Shown: piece by piece, positions 17,122-23,711 of the stretch
How the letters are laid out: every line of letters begins with the position of its first letter
Position numbering within the stretch: position 1 is the first letter of the stretch
Assembly: GCF_002262885.1 (NCBI RefSeq)
Contig: NZ_NKYF01000006.1
Coordinates: 310,001 to 374,000 of the forward strand
Direction of reading: 5' to 3'
DNA: 64,000 nt
Source: Pseudonocardia sp. MH-G8
GTDB taxonomy: Bacteria; Actinomycetota; Actinomycetes; Mycobacteriales; Pseudonocardiaceae
Position numbers and translations under genes: made by a program
The notes under the pieces: generated by a model
The model's input: only the letters and a program-made list of their open reading frames with translations
What the model was told of the DNA's origin: nothing
Database searches by the model: none

Positions 17122-17604
17122 ATGGCACGCATTCGTGTCCGCGCGAACGTGAGGGGCGACCAGCGTTTGCGCCGGTTGGCTCAGGCTCTCCGCGATGCCG
17201 GAGAAGAAGACATGCGCAAGGAGCTGAACGCCGCCGTTCGTCGCGGCGCTAAGCCGATGGCGCAGGCCGTCAAGGCGGGTGCGTTGGCGCTCCCGGCCGA
17301 AACCGGGCAGTCCACCGGTTTACGCGCCAGCATGGCGGCCGCTACGCGGTTCTCCAATACGGCGCGGGGCGCGTTCGTCATGGTGGATTCGTCGCGCATG
17401 CCGGGCGATCAGGCCACGCTGCCGGTGCACACCGATAGCGGCGCGTGGCGGCATCCCGTGTTCGGTTCGGATACGTGGGTGTCGCAGACGTCGCGGGCGG
17501 ACTGGTTCGCCACCGCGGCACTGAGTCAGTCCCACGTTGTCGAACGCGAAGTCGGTGAGGTCCTGGACAAGATCGCGGACCGGATCGGCGGCGCGGTCGG
17601 ATAG
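17122..17604 (+). CDS. HK97 gp10-like (head-tail connector / tail completion) protein
   Basis: 160 residues. The basic N-terminal helix region (RRLAQALRDAGEEDMRKELN), VRRGAKPMAQAVKAGA, and a WRHPVFGSDTWVSQ segment fit the HK97 gp10-like family of proteins that join head and tail. It follows the capsid gene by 19 bp and is the last gene before a strong terminator. A lone connector with no tail genes fits a satellite that borrows a helper tail. Confidence 0.75.
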   Translation: MARIRVRANVRGDQRLRRLAQALRDAGEEDMRKELNAAVRRGAKPMAQAVKAGALALPAETGQSTGLRASMAAATRFSNTARGAFVMVDSSRMPGDQATLPVHTDSGAWRHPVFGSDTWVSQTSRADWFATAALSQSHVVEREVGEVLDKIADRIGGAVG

Positions 17605-17840
17605 GTGATCGTGGCCGCCCCCGGGCCCGCCGTGCGCGGAGATTGCGAGCGGAAAGAGCGTGGAGCGCGGGTCGGGGGCCGCGCTGCGCTCACCCGAGGG
17701 CGGCACCGGTCACAACGCCGTGCTGCCGGACCCGCATCCCGTCCTGGCCGCAGAGCACCCGGACGGCGTAGCCCTCTTGTTCGTCGTGGTGATCGCTTGC
17801 ATCGTCCGGCTGTCCCGCGTCCACAGGTCTGGCCACAACA

Positions 17841-17878
17841 GAACGGGCCCCCGGGGCTGCACTCCCGGGGGCCCGTTC
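17841..17878. terminator. Strong bidirectional terminator hairpin
   Basis: Perfect 15-bp arms GAACGGGCCCCCGGG (17841-17855) and CCCGGGGGCCCGTTC (17864-17878) around an 8-nt loop. It separates the rightward capsid/gp10 genes from the leftward small genes, so it probably serves both directions. The 236 bp between the gp10-like stop and this hairpin hold nothing I can support. Confidence 0.9.
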
Positions 17879-17894
17879 GGTCGTGTCGGTGGTA

Positions 17895-18065
17895 CTACCG
17901 GGCGAGGCGGTGAACGGCCTCGTGCTGGTCGGCCGCCGACGCCACGTAGAGGCACGCGCACAATGGGCACACCCGCACGCGCAGCGCCCGGCCGAACGGC
18001 CATGTGACGATGCGCCGCACTCGATGACGGCCGTGCACGGGATGCGCGTCCCCGGCGCGGTTCAC
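17895..18065 (-). CDS. Small CxxC protein of the element
   Basis: 56 residues, basic, ending VCPLCACLYVASAADQHEAVHRL; the cysteine pair could bind zinc. GTG start overlaps the stop of the preceding minus-strand gene (GTGA), supporting a two-gene leftward transcript ending at the 17841-17878 hairpin. No family recognised. Confidence 0.6.
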   Translation of the reverse strand: MNRAGDAHPVHGRHRVRRIVTWPFGRALRVRVCPLCACLYVASAADQHEAVHRLAR

Positions 18066-18295
18066 CGCTCGCCCATCCGCCTGCGCACGGCCAACGCCAT
18101 CAGGGCGAGCCGATGCAGCGTGCATGGGTGCACGCGCGCGGGGTAGCCGGTGCCCGGCCGGGTGCAGCCGACACACCGTCCGGTGTCGTCGGCGGCGTGG
18201 TCGACGAGCAGTCGCGCGACCGTCTCCGGCATCAACGCCAACTGCTCGGCGAGCCGTTCGTACTGCGACTGCTCGGTGCTGGATATCGTCGCCAT
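18062..18295 (-). CDS. Small hypothetical protein, possible zinc-binding regulator
   Basis: 77 residues: an N-terminal helix (STEQSQYERLAEQLALM) followed by GRCVGCTRPGTGYPARVHPC with three cysteines and nearby histidines. AAGGAAG lies 8 bp before the ATG at 18295, which decides the start. It is divergent from the excisionase candidate, so the interval 18296-18479 should hold back-to-back promoters. Family not recognised; a small Cys-rich regulator is plausible but unproved. Confidence 0.68.
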   Translation of the reverse strand: MATISSTEQSQYERLAEQLALMPETVARLLVDHAADDTGRCVGCTRPGTGYPARVHPCTLHRLALMALAVRRRMGER

Positions 18296-18479
18296 GGGCC
18301 CACTTCCTTGGGGTGGGTCTAGGCCCTCGGCTGGCGGTACCGCGCCGGTCGGGGGCCGCCTGCTGTCTGGCAAGCCCCTGCACCGTAGTCCAACTGACTC
18401 AATCGGAACACTCGACCATCACGGTAAAGGTGACACCGCTGCCCCATCTGACGCGCGCGGATCATGCGAGGGTGCGGGA

Positions 18480-18674
18480 GTGCGGGAGGAGTACGTCACG
18501 ACGGCGGAGGCCGCGAAGGAGCTGGGCATCAGCCGCCAGTCCCTCGCGCGCTACGTCGCGCGCGGCTGGCTTGTGCCGACCCGCACCCTGCCCAGTGGCC
18601 ACTACAGGTGGCGAATGTCGGACCTGGAGCGGCAGCTCCGGGAGCTACGGCAACGCACCGACGACGACGAGTGA
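18480..18674 (+). CDS. MerR/excisionase-type helix-turn-helix protein, candidate recombination directionality factor
   Basis: 64 residues: VTTAEAAKELGISRQSLARY is a clear MerR/Xis winged-helix N-terminus, followed by GWLVPTRTLPSGHYRWRMSDLE, the typical wing and arginine-rich end. The GTG at 18480 has GAGGG about 8 bp upstream. Lying 230 bp from attR and being DNA-binding, it is the best candidate for the factor that switches the serine integrase to excision, as the small MerR-like protein does in phiRv1. Confidence 0.85.
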   Translation: MREEYVTTAEAAKELGISRQSLARYVARGWLVPTRTLPSGHYRWRMSDLERQLRELRQRTDDDE

Positions 18675-18756
18675 TCCAAAAGCGGCGCGTCCGCAGCTAA
18701 CCATCTGGCGGGGGGCGCGGCGGTAACCCGACCGCCTGGCCCATCGATGGGCGGGC

Positions 18757-18864
18757 ATGGGACGGGCCGGTGAGTGGCTGCGCGAGTGGTGGCAGGTGGC
18801 GGTCATCGTGCTCCTGGCCTTCACAGTGGCCGTGGGCGCCGCGCTGCTGACGTTGGTCTGCTAA
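18757..18864 (+). CDS. 35-residue single-span membrane protein at the right edge of the element
   Basis: ATG at 18757 and TAA at 18862-18864 enclose MGRAGEWLREWWQ followed by a continuous hydrophobic helix (VAVIVLLAFTVAVGAALLTL). GGGCGGG lies just upstream, next to the palindrome GCCCATCGATGGGC. It would be a single-pass membrane micropeptide only 40 bp from the crossover point. Possible roles include superinfection exclusion or toxin, but none is shown by sequence. Confidence 0.6.
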   Translation: MGRAGEWLREWWQVAVIVLLAFTVAVGAALLTLVC

Positions 18865-18882
18865 ACCCGCTGGTCAGGAACA

Positions 18883-18920
18883 TGTCACAACTCATGCGTT
18901 GCAGAGGGCAACGAGTTCTG
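18883..18920. other. attR, right junction of the integrative element
   Basis: The element ends with TGTCACA (18883-18889), 14 nt, then GA at 18904-18905, then host GGGCAACGAGTTCTGC. TGTCACA is the mirror of TGTGACA at attL, at the same 14-nt distance from GA. Host sequence resumes in the reading frame of the VOC gene. Confidence 0.88.
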
Positions 18921-18978
18921 CATCGGGGAGACGGAGGCGGCCACGGCCGAGTTGATCACGACTCCAGCAGCTCCGTGA
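18904..18978 (+). pseudogene. VOC family gene, displaced 3' fragment
   Basis: Reads EGNEFCIGETEAATAELI and then five more residues to a TGA at 18976-18978: the missing tail of the gene starting at 8592, including the DPEGNEFC signature typical of VOC proteins. It has no start of its own. Its stop overlaps the 3' end of metX on the opposite strand by 23 bp, which was the original convergent arrangement. Confidence 0.92.
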
Positions 18979-20098
18979 GCAGCGCTCCCACCTCGGCGGC
19001 CTCGATGAGGAAGCCGTCGTGCCCGTACGGCGAGTCCACCAGGCGCAGCGGGCCCGCGTTCGGGATGCCCGCCGCGAGCTCGGCCTGCTGCGCAGGTGGG
19101 TAGAGCCGGTCGGAGGTCACGCCGGCCACGAGCGTCCTTGCCGTCACGCGCGCGAGCCCCGCTGCCACACCGCCGCGATCGCGGCCCACGTCGTGGGCGT
19201 TCATCAGCTCGGTGAGCCGCACGTAGGACGCGGCGTCGAAGCGGCGCACCAGCTTGTTCGCGTGGTGGTCGAGGTAGCTCTCCACGGCGTAGCGCCCGCC
19301 GTGCCACGGGTCCTCGTCGTCCTGCGGGCGGCGGCCGAAGCGCTCGCCGAGTTCCCCGGCGCTGCGGTAGCTCAGGTGCGCGATGCGCCGCGCCACGCCG
19401 AGGCCGCCGTGCGGGCCCTGGCCGGGCGGGGCGTCGTGGTAGTCGCCTCCGCGCCAGCCGGGATCGGCGCGGATCGCGGCGATCTGGGGCGTGGCCCAGC
19501 CGATCTGGTCGGCGCTGGTCGCAGCCGGGGAGGCCAGCAGGCACAGCCGCGTCACGCGGTCGGGCTCCATCGCGGCCCATTCCAGCGCCCGCATGCCGCC
19601 CATCGAGCCGCCGATCACGCAGGCCCAGCTCTGCACGCCCAGCGCGTCGGCCAGCACGCGTTCCGCCACCACCGAGTCGCGGGCGGTCACCAGGGGGAAG
19701 CGGCTCCCCCACGGCCTGCCGTCCGGTGCGGGCGAGGCCGGTCCGGTGCTGCCCTGGCAGCCGCCGACGATGTTCGGAGCCACCACGAACCACCGTGCGG
19801 GGTCGAGCGCGCGCCCCGGACCGATGAGCGCGTCCCACCAGCCCGCGGTCGCGTGCCCCGGGCCCGGCGGGCCGGCCACGTGGCTGTCGCCGGTGAGGGC
19901 GTGCAGCACGAGCACGGCGTTGGACGCGTCCGCGTTCAACGCCCCCCACGTCTCGTAGGCGAGGCGGACGTCGGGCAGCGTGCCCCCGGCCTCCAGCTGC
20001 AGGGGTTCCGGGAGCCGGACCCACTGCCTGCGGCCGGGGTCGTCCCCCTCCCGCCAGGCGCCGCTGGCGGGAGGAAGATCGGTGTCGACGGCGGTCAC
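18956..20098 (-). CDS. metX: Homoserine O-acetyltransferase
   Basis: Acetylates homoserine with acetyl-CoA in methionine synthesis. The 380-residue alpha/beta hydrolase has the expected HALTGDSHVAGP, nucleophile elbow GGSMGGMRALEW, YLDHHANKLVRRFDAASY, the acid in SDRLYPPAQQ and the catalytic His in GHDGFLIE. The GTG at 20098 follows the metY stop by 8 bp, so the two are one operon transcribed leftward. Length and motifs are normal. Confidence 0.96.
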   Translation of the reverse strand: MTAVDTDLPPASGAWREGDDPGRRQWVRLPEPLQLEAGGTLPDVRLAYETWGALNADASNAVLVLHALTGDSHVAGPPGPGHATAGWWDALIGPGRALDPARWFVVAPNIVGGCQGSTGPASPAPDGRPWGSRFPLVTARDSVVAERVLADALGVQSWACVIGGSMGGMRALEWAAMEPDRVTRLCLLASPAATSADQIGWATPQIAAIRADPGWRGGDYHDAPPGQGPHGGLGVARRIAHLSYRSAGELGERFGRRPQDDEDPWHGGRYAVESYLDHHANKLVRRFDAASYVRLTELMNAHDVGRDRGGVAAGLARVTARTLVAGVTSDRLYPPAQQAELAAGIPNAGPLRLVDSPYGHDGFLIEAAEVGALLTELLES

Positions 20099-20106
20099 GA
20101 GCGGTG

Positions 20107-21402
20107 TCAGGCTCCCTTGGCTGCCCGGAAGCCCGCCTCGAGGTCGGCCTTGAGGTCCTCGAGGCCCTCGAGGCCCACCGACAGCCGCACCAGGCCGGGC
20201 GTCACACCGGTGGCGAGCTGCTCCTCGCCGGAGAGCTGGCTGTGCGTCGTGCTCGCGGGGTGGATCACCAGGCTGCGCACGTCGCCGATGTTGGCCAGGT
20301 GGCTGTGCAGCTCGAGCGCGTCCACGAACTTGCGCCCGGCGTCCACACCGCCGCGGATGTCGAACGACACGATCGCGCCGGCGCCGCGCGGCAGGTACTT
20401 CTGCCCGGCCTCGTACCACGGGCTCGACGGCAGGCCCGCGTAGTGGACCTTCTCGACCTCGTCGCGCTGCTCGAGCCACTCGGCGAGCGCCTGCGCGTTC
20501 TGCACGTGCCGCTCCATGCGCAGCGACAGCGTCTCGACGCCCTGGATGAGCAGGAAGCTGTTCTGCGGCGCGATGGCCGGGCCGAGGTCGCGCAGCAGCT
20601 GCACCCGCAGCTTGATGATGTAGGACTGCGGCCCGAGGGCGTCCCAGTAGTTGAGGCCGTGGTAGCTCGGGTCGGGCGTGGTCAGGCCCGGGTAGCGGTC
20701 GGCGTGGTCGCCCCAGGCGAAGTTGCCGGAGTCGACCACCACGCCGCCGATGGCGGTGCCGTGGCCGCCCAGGAACTTCGTGGCCGAGTGCACGACGATG
20801 TCGGCGCCGTGCTCGAGCGGGCGCAGCAGGTACGGCGTGGGCACCGTGTTGTCGACGAGCAGCGGCACGCCCGCGGCGTGCGCGGCGTCGGCCACGGCAC
20901 GCACGTCGAGCACGTTGCCGCGCGGGTTGCCCAGCGTCTCGGCGTAGAAGGCCTTCGTGTTCGGGCGCACCGCGGCGCGCCACGCGTCGATGTCGTCGGG
21001 GTCGTCGACGAACGAGACCTCGATGCCCATCTTCGGGAACGTGTAGTGGAACAGGTTGTAGGTGCCGCCGTAGAGCGCGGAGCTCGACACGATGTGGTCG
21101 CCGGCCTCGGCGATGTTGAGCAGCGCGAGGGTCTGTGCCGCCTGGCCGGACGCGAACGCGACGGCCGCGATCCCGCCTTCGAGTGCGGCCACGCGCTGCT
21201 CCAGCACGTCCTGCGTGGGGTTCATGATCCGCGTGTAGATGTTGCCCAGCTCGGTGAGCCCGAACAGCGCGGCGGCGTGCTCGGTGTCGCGGAAGGTGTA
21301 GGACGTGGTCTGGTAGATCGGCGTGGCGCGGGCGCCGGTGGTCGGGTCGGCGGTGGCGCCGGCGTGGACCTGCTTGGTCTCGAAGGACCAGTTCTCGGAC
21401 AC
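20107..21402 (-). CDS. metY: O-acetylhomoserine aminocarboxypropyltransferase/cysteine synthase
   Basis: PLP enzyme of the Cys/Met-metabolism family, 431 residues, converting O-acetylhomoserine and sulfide to homocysteine. Seen: KQVHAGATADPTTGAR, YTRIMNPTQDVLEQR, the PLP lysine in HSATKFLGGHGT, and SYHGLNYWDALG. The GTG at 21402 has GGGAGA 8 bp upstream. It is followed at once by metX, giving the direct-sulfhydrylation route. A short Met-rich leader frame precedes it. Confidence 0.96.
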   Translation of the reverse strand: MSENWSFETKQVHAGATADPTTGARATPIYQTTSYTFRDTEHAAALFGLTELGNIYTRIMNPTQDVLEQRVAALEGGIAAVAFASGQAAQTLALLNIAEAGDHIVSSSALYGGTYNLFHYTFPKMGIEVSFVDDPDDIDAWRAAVRPNTKAFYAETLGNPRGNVLDVRAVADAAHAAGVPLLVDNTVPTPYLLRPLEHGADIVVHSATKFLGGHGTAIGGVVVDSGNFAWGDHADRYPGLTTPDPSYHGLNYWDALGPQSYIIKLRVQLLRDLGPAIAPQNSFLLIQGVETLSLRMERHVQNAQALAEWLEQRDEVEKVHYAGLPSSPWYEAGQKYLPRGAGAIVSFDIRGGVDAGRKFVDALELHSHLANIGDVRSLVIHPASTTHSQLSGEEQLATGVTPGLVRLSVGLEGLEDLKADLEAGFRAAKGA

Positions 21403-21440
21403 AGCTGTCTCCCGGGGAGAGGACGGAGTGGGCTCGGCGG

Positions 21441-21500
21441 TCAGCGGCCGGGACGACACATCGCGCTCGTGGTCCGCATGTAGTCGACATGCCGACGCAT
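21441..21500 (-). promoter_or_regulatory. Met-rich leader peptide upstream of metY
   Basis: A 19-residue frame, MRRHVDYMRTTSAMCRPGR, ends 38 bp before metY. It follows the RRHVDxxRxxSAxCR pattern I recall from actinobacterial leader peptides ahead of sulfur genes, but with Met where Cys is common. An in-frame GTG at 21515 could give a 24-residue version. Clustered Met codons before methionine genes suggest translation-sensing attenuation; the downstream RNA structure was not modelled. Confidence 0.65.
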
Positions 21501-21578
21501 CACGAGGCGGATCACGCCCAGGACCGTAATGCGCACGTCATCCCGGCACAACCGCACCCCCGGGCTACCCTGCCCGGC

Positions 21579-22325
21579 GTGCTGGTGCTGCTGCCCCCGT
21601 CGGAGACCAAGCGCGACGGCGGTGACGGGCCGCCGTTGCGGCTGGACGCGCTGTCGCACCCCGCGCTGGACGCGGTGCGCAAGGCGCTCGTCGAGGAGCT
21701 GGTGAGCCTGGCCGCCGACCCGCAGGCGTGCCGCGCGGCGCTCGGGCTCTCCCCCGCGCAGGACGCCGAGGTCGCCCGCAACGCGGCGCTGTGGACCGCG
21801 CCCACCATGCCCGCCCTGCACCGCTACACGGGTGTTCTCTACGACGCGCTCGACCCCGGGTCGCTGCGTGGTGCCGCGGCCGCCCGGGCCGGGGCGCGGC
21901 TGGCCGTCGGCTCGGCGCTGTTCGGGCTGCTGCGCGCCGGCGACCCGGTGCCCGCGTACCGCCTGTCGGCAGGTTCCGCGCTGCCCGCCGGCGGCACCCT
22001 CGCCGCGCGGTGGAAGCCGGTGCTCGAGCCCGAGCTGGCGGCGGTCGCCGCGGCGGAGCTGGTGGTGGACCTGCGCTCGGGCTCCTACGCCGCGCTGGGC
22101 CGGGTGCCCGGCGCGGTCACGGTCACGGTCCTCGCCGAGAAGCCGGACGGCACCCGCAGCGTCGTCAGCCACTTCAACAAGGCCCACAAGGGCCGGCTGG
22201 CACGGGTGCTGGCCGGCACGAGAGCCGAGCCGACGGACGCGGCAGGGGTAGCGACGATCGCCCGCAGGGCGGGCATGCACGTGGAACGCGCAGGGAACGC
22301 GCTGTCGGTCATCGTCCCCGCCTGA
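21579..22325 (+). CDS. yaaA: YaaA family peroxide stress protein (UPF0246/DUF328)
   Basis: 248 residues; LLPPSETKRDGG at the N-terminus, ALYDALDPGSLRG-like centre (YTGVLYDALD), FGLLRAGDPVPAYRLSAGS, and a C-terminal SHFNKAHKGRLARVL are hallmarks. YaaA lowers free iron and DNA damage during hydrogen peroxide stress in E. coli. The GTG at 21579 gives the canonical start. It is divergent from metY and its leader, about 65-80 bp apart. Confidence 0.9.
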   Translation: MLVLLPPSETKRDGGDGPPLRLDALSHPALDAVRKALVEELVSLAADPQACRAALGLSPAQDAEVARNAALWTAPTMPALHRYTGVLYDALDPGSLRGAAAARAGARLAVGSALFGLLRAGDPVPAYRLSAGSALPAGGTLAARWKPVLEPELAAVAAAELVVDLRSGSYAALGRVPGAVTVTVLAEKPDGTRSVVSHFNKAHKGRLARVLAGTRAEPTDAAGVATIARRAGMHVERAGNALSVIVPA

Positions 22326-22332
22326 CCACCTT

Positions 22333-22358
22333 GATCCCGCACCTCGATCCCGCACCTC
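22333..22358. repeat. 13-bp tandem duplication in the yaaA-RIO kinase gap
   Basis: GATCCCGCACCTC occurs twice head to tail just after yaaA, followed by GGGGGGTGCG, which can pair with CGCACC. The 231-bp gap otherwise shows no gene; the repeat may be part of a termination or palindromic element. Confidence 0.6.
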
Positions 22359-22556
22359 GGCGTTGGGGGGTGCGAAATTCGGTTGCGGGTCTCGTGGGTG
22401 GGCGGGCATCGTCGCCCGCGTTCGGTGCCGGGGGTCCGGCGTGATCGGAGGAGGTGGCCTGTGTCGATGCCTGTCCTGGACGACGCCTGCCCTCGTCCGA
22501 TTCCCGCCCCGCGCTGACCACGATCCGCGGGGCGCACACTCCTCTGGAGCCCCGCG

Positions 22557-23510
22557 TTGCGCGACTACGAGTCGTACTTCGAGACGTTCGAGAACGAACG
22601 CCCCCGCAAGCCCCGTCGACGTCGCTTCGACGACGACGCGCCCGCCCGCCGCCGACCGGCGCCGGACCTGTCCGCGCTCGACGAGCGGGACGGCGTCGAG
22701 CCCGACGGCCCGCCGACCGGCGACCGCTGGTCCACCTGGGACGGCGCCGAGCACGGTCCGCGGCCCCGCCCGGACTGGGTGGTCACCGAGCACGCCGCGG
22801 TCGACACCGAGCTCGGCGTGATCAAGACCGGCAAGGAGGCGGACGTCCACCTCGTCGAGCGGGGCGTGCCCGGCACCGGCCGGCGTGCGCTCATGGCCGC
22901 CAAGCGCTACCGCACGGCCGAGCACCGCATGTTCCACCGCGACGCCGGCTACCTCGAAGGTCGCCGGGTCCGTCGGTCCCGGGAGATGCGGGCCATGGCC
23001 GGGCGCACCGCGTTCGGCCGTGACCTGCTCGCCGGTCAGTGGGCGAGCGCCGAGTTCGCCGCGCTCTCCCGGCTGTGGACCGACGGGATCGCGGTGCCCT
23101 ACCCCGTCCAGTGCAGCGGCACCGAGCTCCTGCTGGAGTTCCTCGGCACCGACGACGGCACCGCGGCACCGCGGCTGGCCCAGCTGCGCCCCGACGGGGA
23201 CGAGCTGGGTGATCTGTGGCACCAATTGGAGGACGCGCTGCTCGGGCTGGCCCGGCACGGCCTGACCCACGGCGACCTGTCCGCCTACAACCTGCTCGTG
23301 CACGACGGGCGGTTGGTGCTCATCGATCTCCCGCAGGTCGTGGATGTGATCGGCAACCCGCAAGGGCCCGAGTTCCTGGCCCGCGACGTCCGCCGCGTCG
23401 GCGACTGGTTCCTCGCACGCGGCCTGGACACCGGGCTCCCCGAGGCGCTGCTGGCCGAACTGCGGGCGGAGGCGGGAATGCCACCGGCTCCCGGGGCGTC
23501 ACAGGGATAG
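22557..23510 (+). CDS. RIO-type serine protein kinase
   Basis: 317 residues. The N-terminal 80 residues are charged and disordered. The RIO core has IKTGKEADVHLV (ATP loop), AAKRYR (lysine), LTHGDLSAYNLLVH (catalytic Asp and Asn) and LIDLPQVVD (metal-binding IDxPQ), all intact. Bacterial RIO kinases are poorly characterised; archaeal and eukaryotic ones act in ribosome maturation. The start is TTG with GGAG 9 bp upstream; no better in-frame start is seen. The next gene is an RNA helicase, consistent with an RNA or ribosome theme. Confidence 0.9.
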   Translation: MRDYESYFETFENERPRKPRRRRFDDDAPARRRPAPDLSALDERDGVEPDGPPTGDRWSTWDGAEHGPRPRPDWVVTEHAAVDTELGVIKTGKEADVHLVERGVPGTGRRALMAAKRYRTAEHRMFHRDAGYLEGRRVRRSREMRAMAGRTAFGRDLLAGQWASAEFAALSRLWTDGIAVPYPVQCSGTELLLEFLGTDDGTAAPRLAQLRPDGDELGDLWHQLEDALLGLARHGLTHGDLSAYNLLVHDGRLVLIDLPQVVDVIGNPQGPEFLARDVRRVGDWFLARGLDTGLPEALLAELRAEAGMPPAPGASQG

Positions 23511-23711
23511 CCGTCCGGTCCGTCCGGCGTCCGGCCGGTTGCTCCCCGTAGACTCGATCTCGAGCGCCCGGCCGGACCCAGCCGTGGAGTGGGCGCACCC
23601 GCAGTACTCATCAGGGCGCAGCGCCTGCGCCCGGGGCTCGTCCTTCAGAGATCCCAGCCGCCGATCCGGCGCTGCTTCTCCGTGCGACGTGCCACGTCCC
23701 GGAGGTCGTTC

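Larger units (their letters stand above)
8921..18905. mobile_element. Integrative phage-satellite-like element, about 10 kb (phiRv1-type)
   Basis: The element is bounded by a split VOC gene whose halves rejoin in frame through GA. It carries a large serine integrase at the left end, a MerR-like excisionase candidate near the right end, small coupled orphan genes, a P-loop ATPase with an iteron cluster, an HNH nuclease, an HK97-fold capsid gene and a gp10-like gene. No terminase, portal, prohead protease, tape measure, tail fibre, holin or endolysin was recognised. Gene content and size recall the M. tuberculosis phiRv1/phiRv2 elements, and the gene set suggests a satellite that needs a helper phage. 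Confidence 0.9.

Noticed and set aside
17660..18007. Open frame across the terminator with a short hydrophobic stretch (GVALLFVVVIACIV)
   Set aside because: It reads straight through the 15-bp perfect hairpin at 17841-17878 and its codon pattern is poor beyond the hydrophobic part.
8921..18905. Idea that the element is a complete small prophage
   Set aside because: No terminase, portal, tail, or lysis genes could be recognised in its 10 kb; satellite or remnant is more likely.
8921..18905. Idea that the element is an actinomycete conjugative element (AICE)
   Set aside because: No FtsK/SpoIIIE-type translocase (Tra) gene is present, and capsid and gp10-like genes point to a phage origin.
22557..22559. 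Search for a better start than TTG for the RIO kinase
   Set aside because: No in-frame ATG or GTG with Shine-Dalgarno lies upstream of the N-terminal region; GGAG spacing supports TTG.
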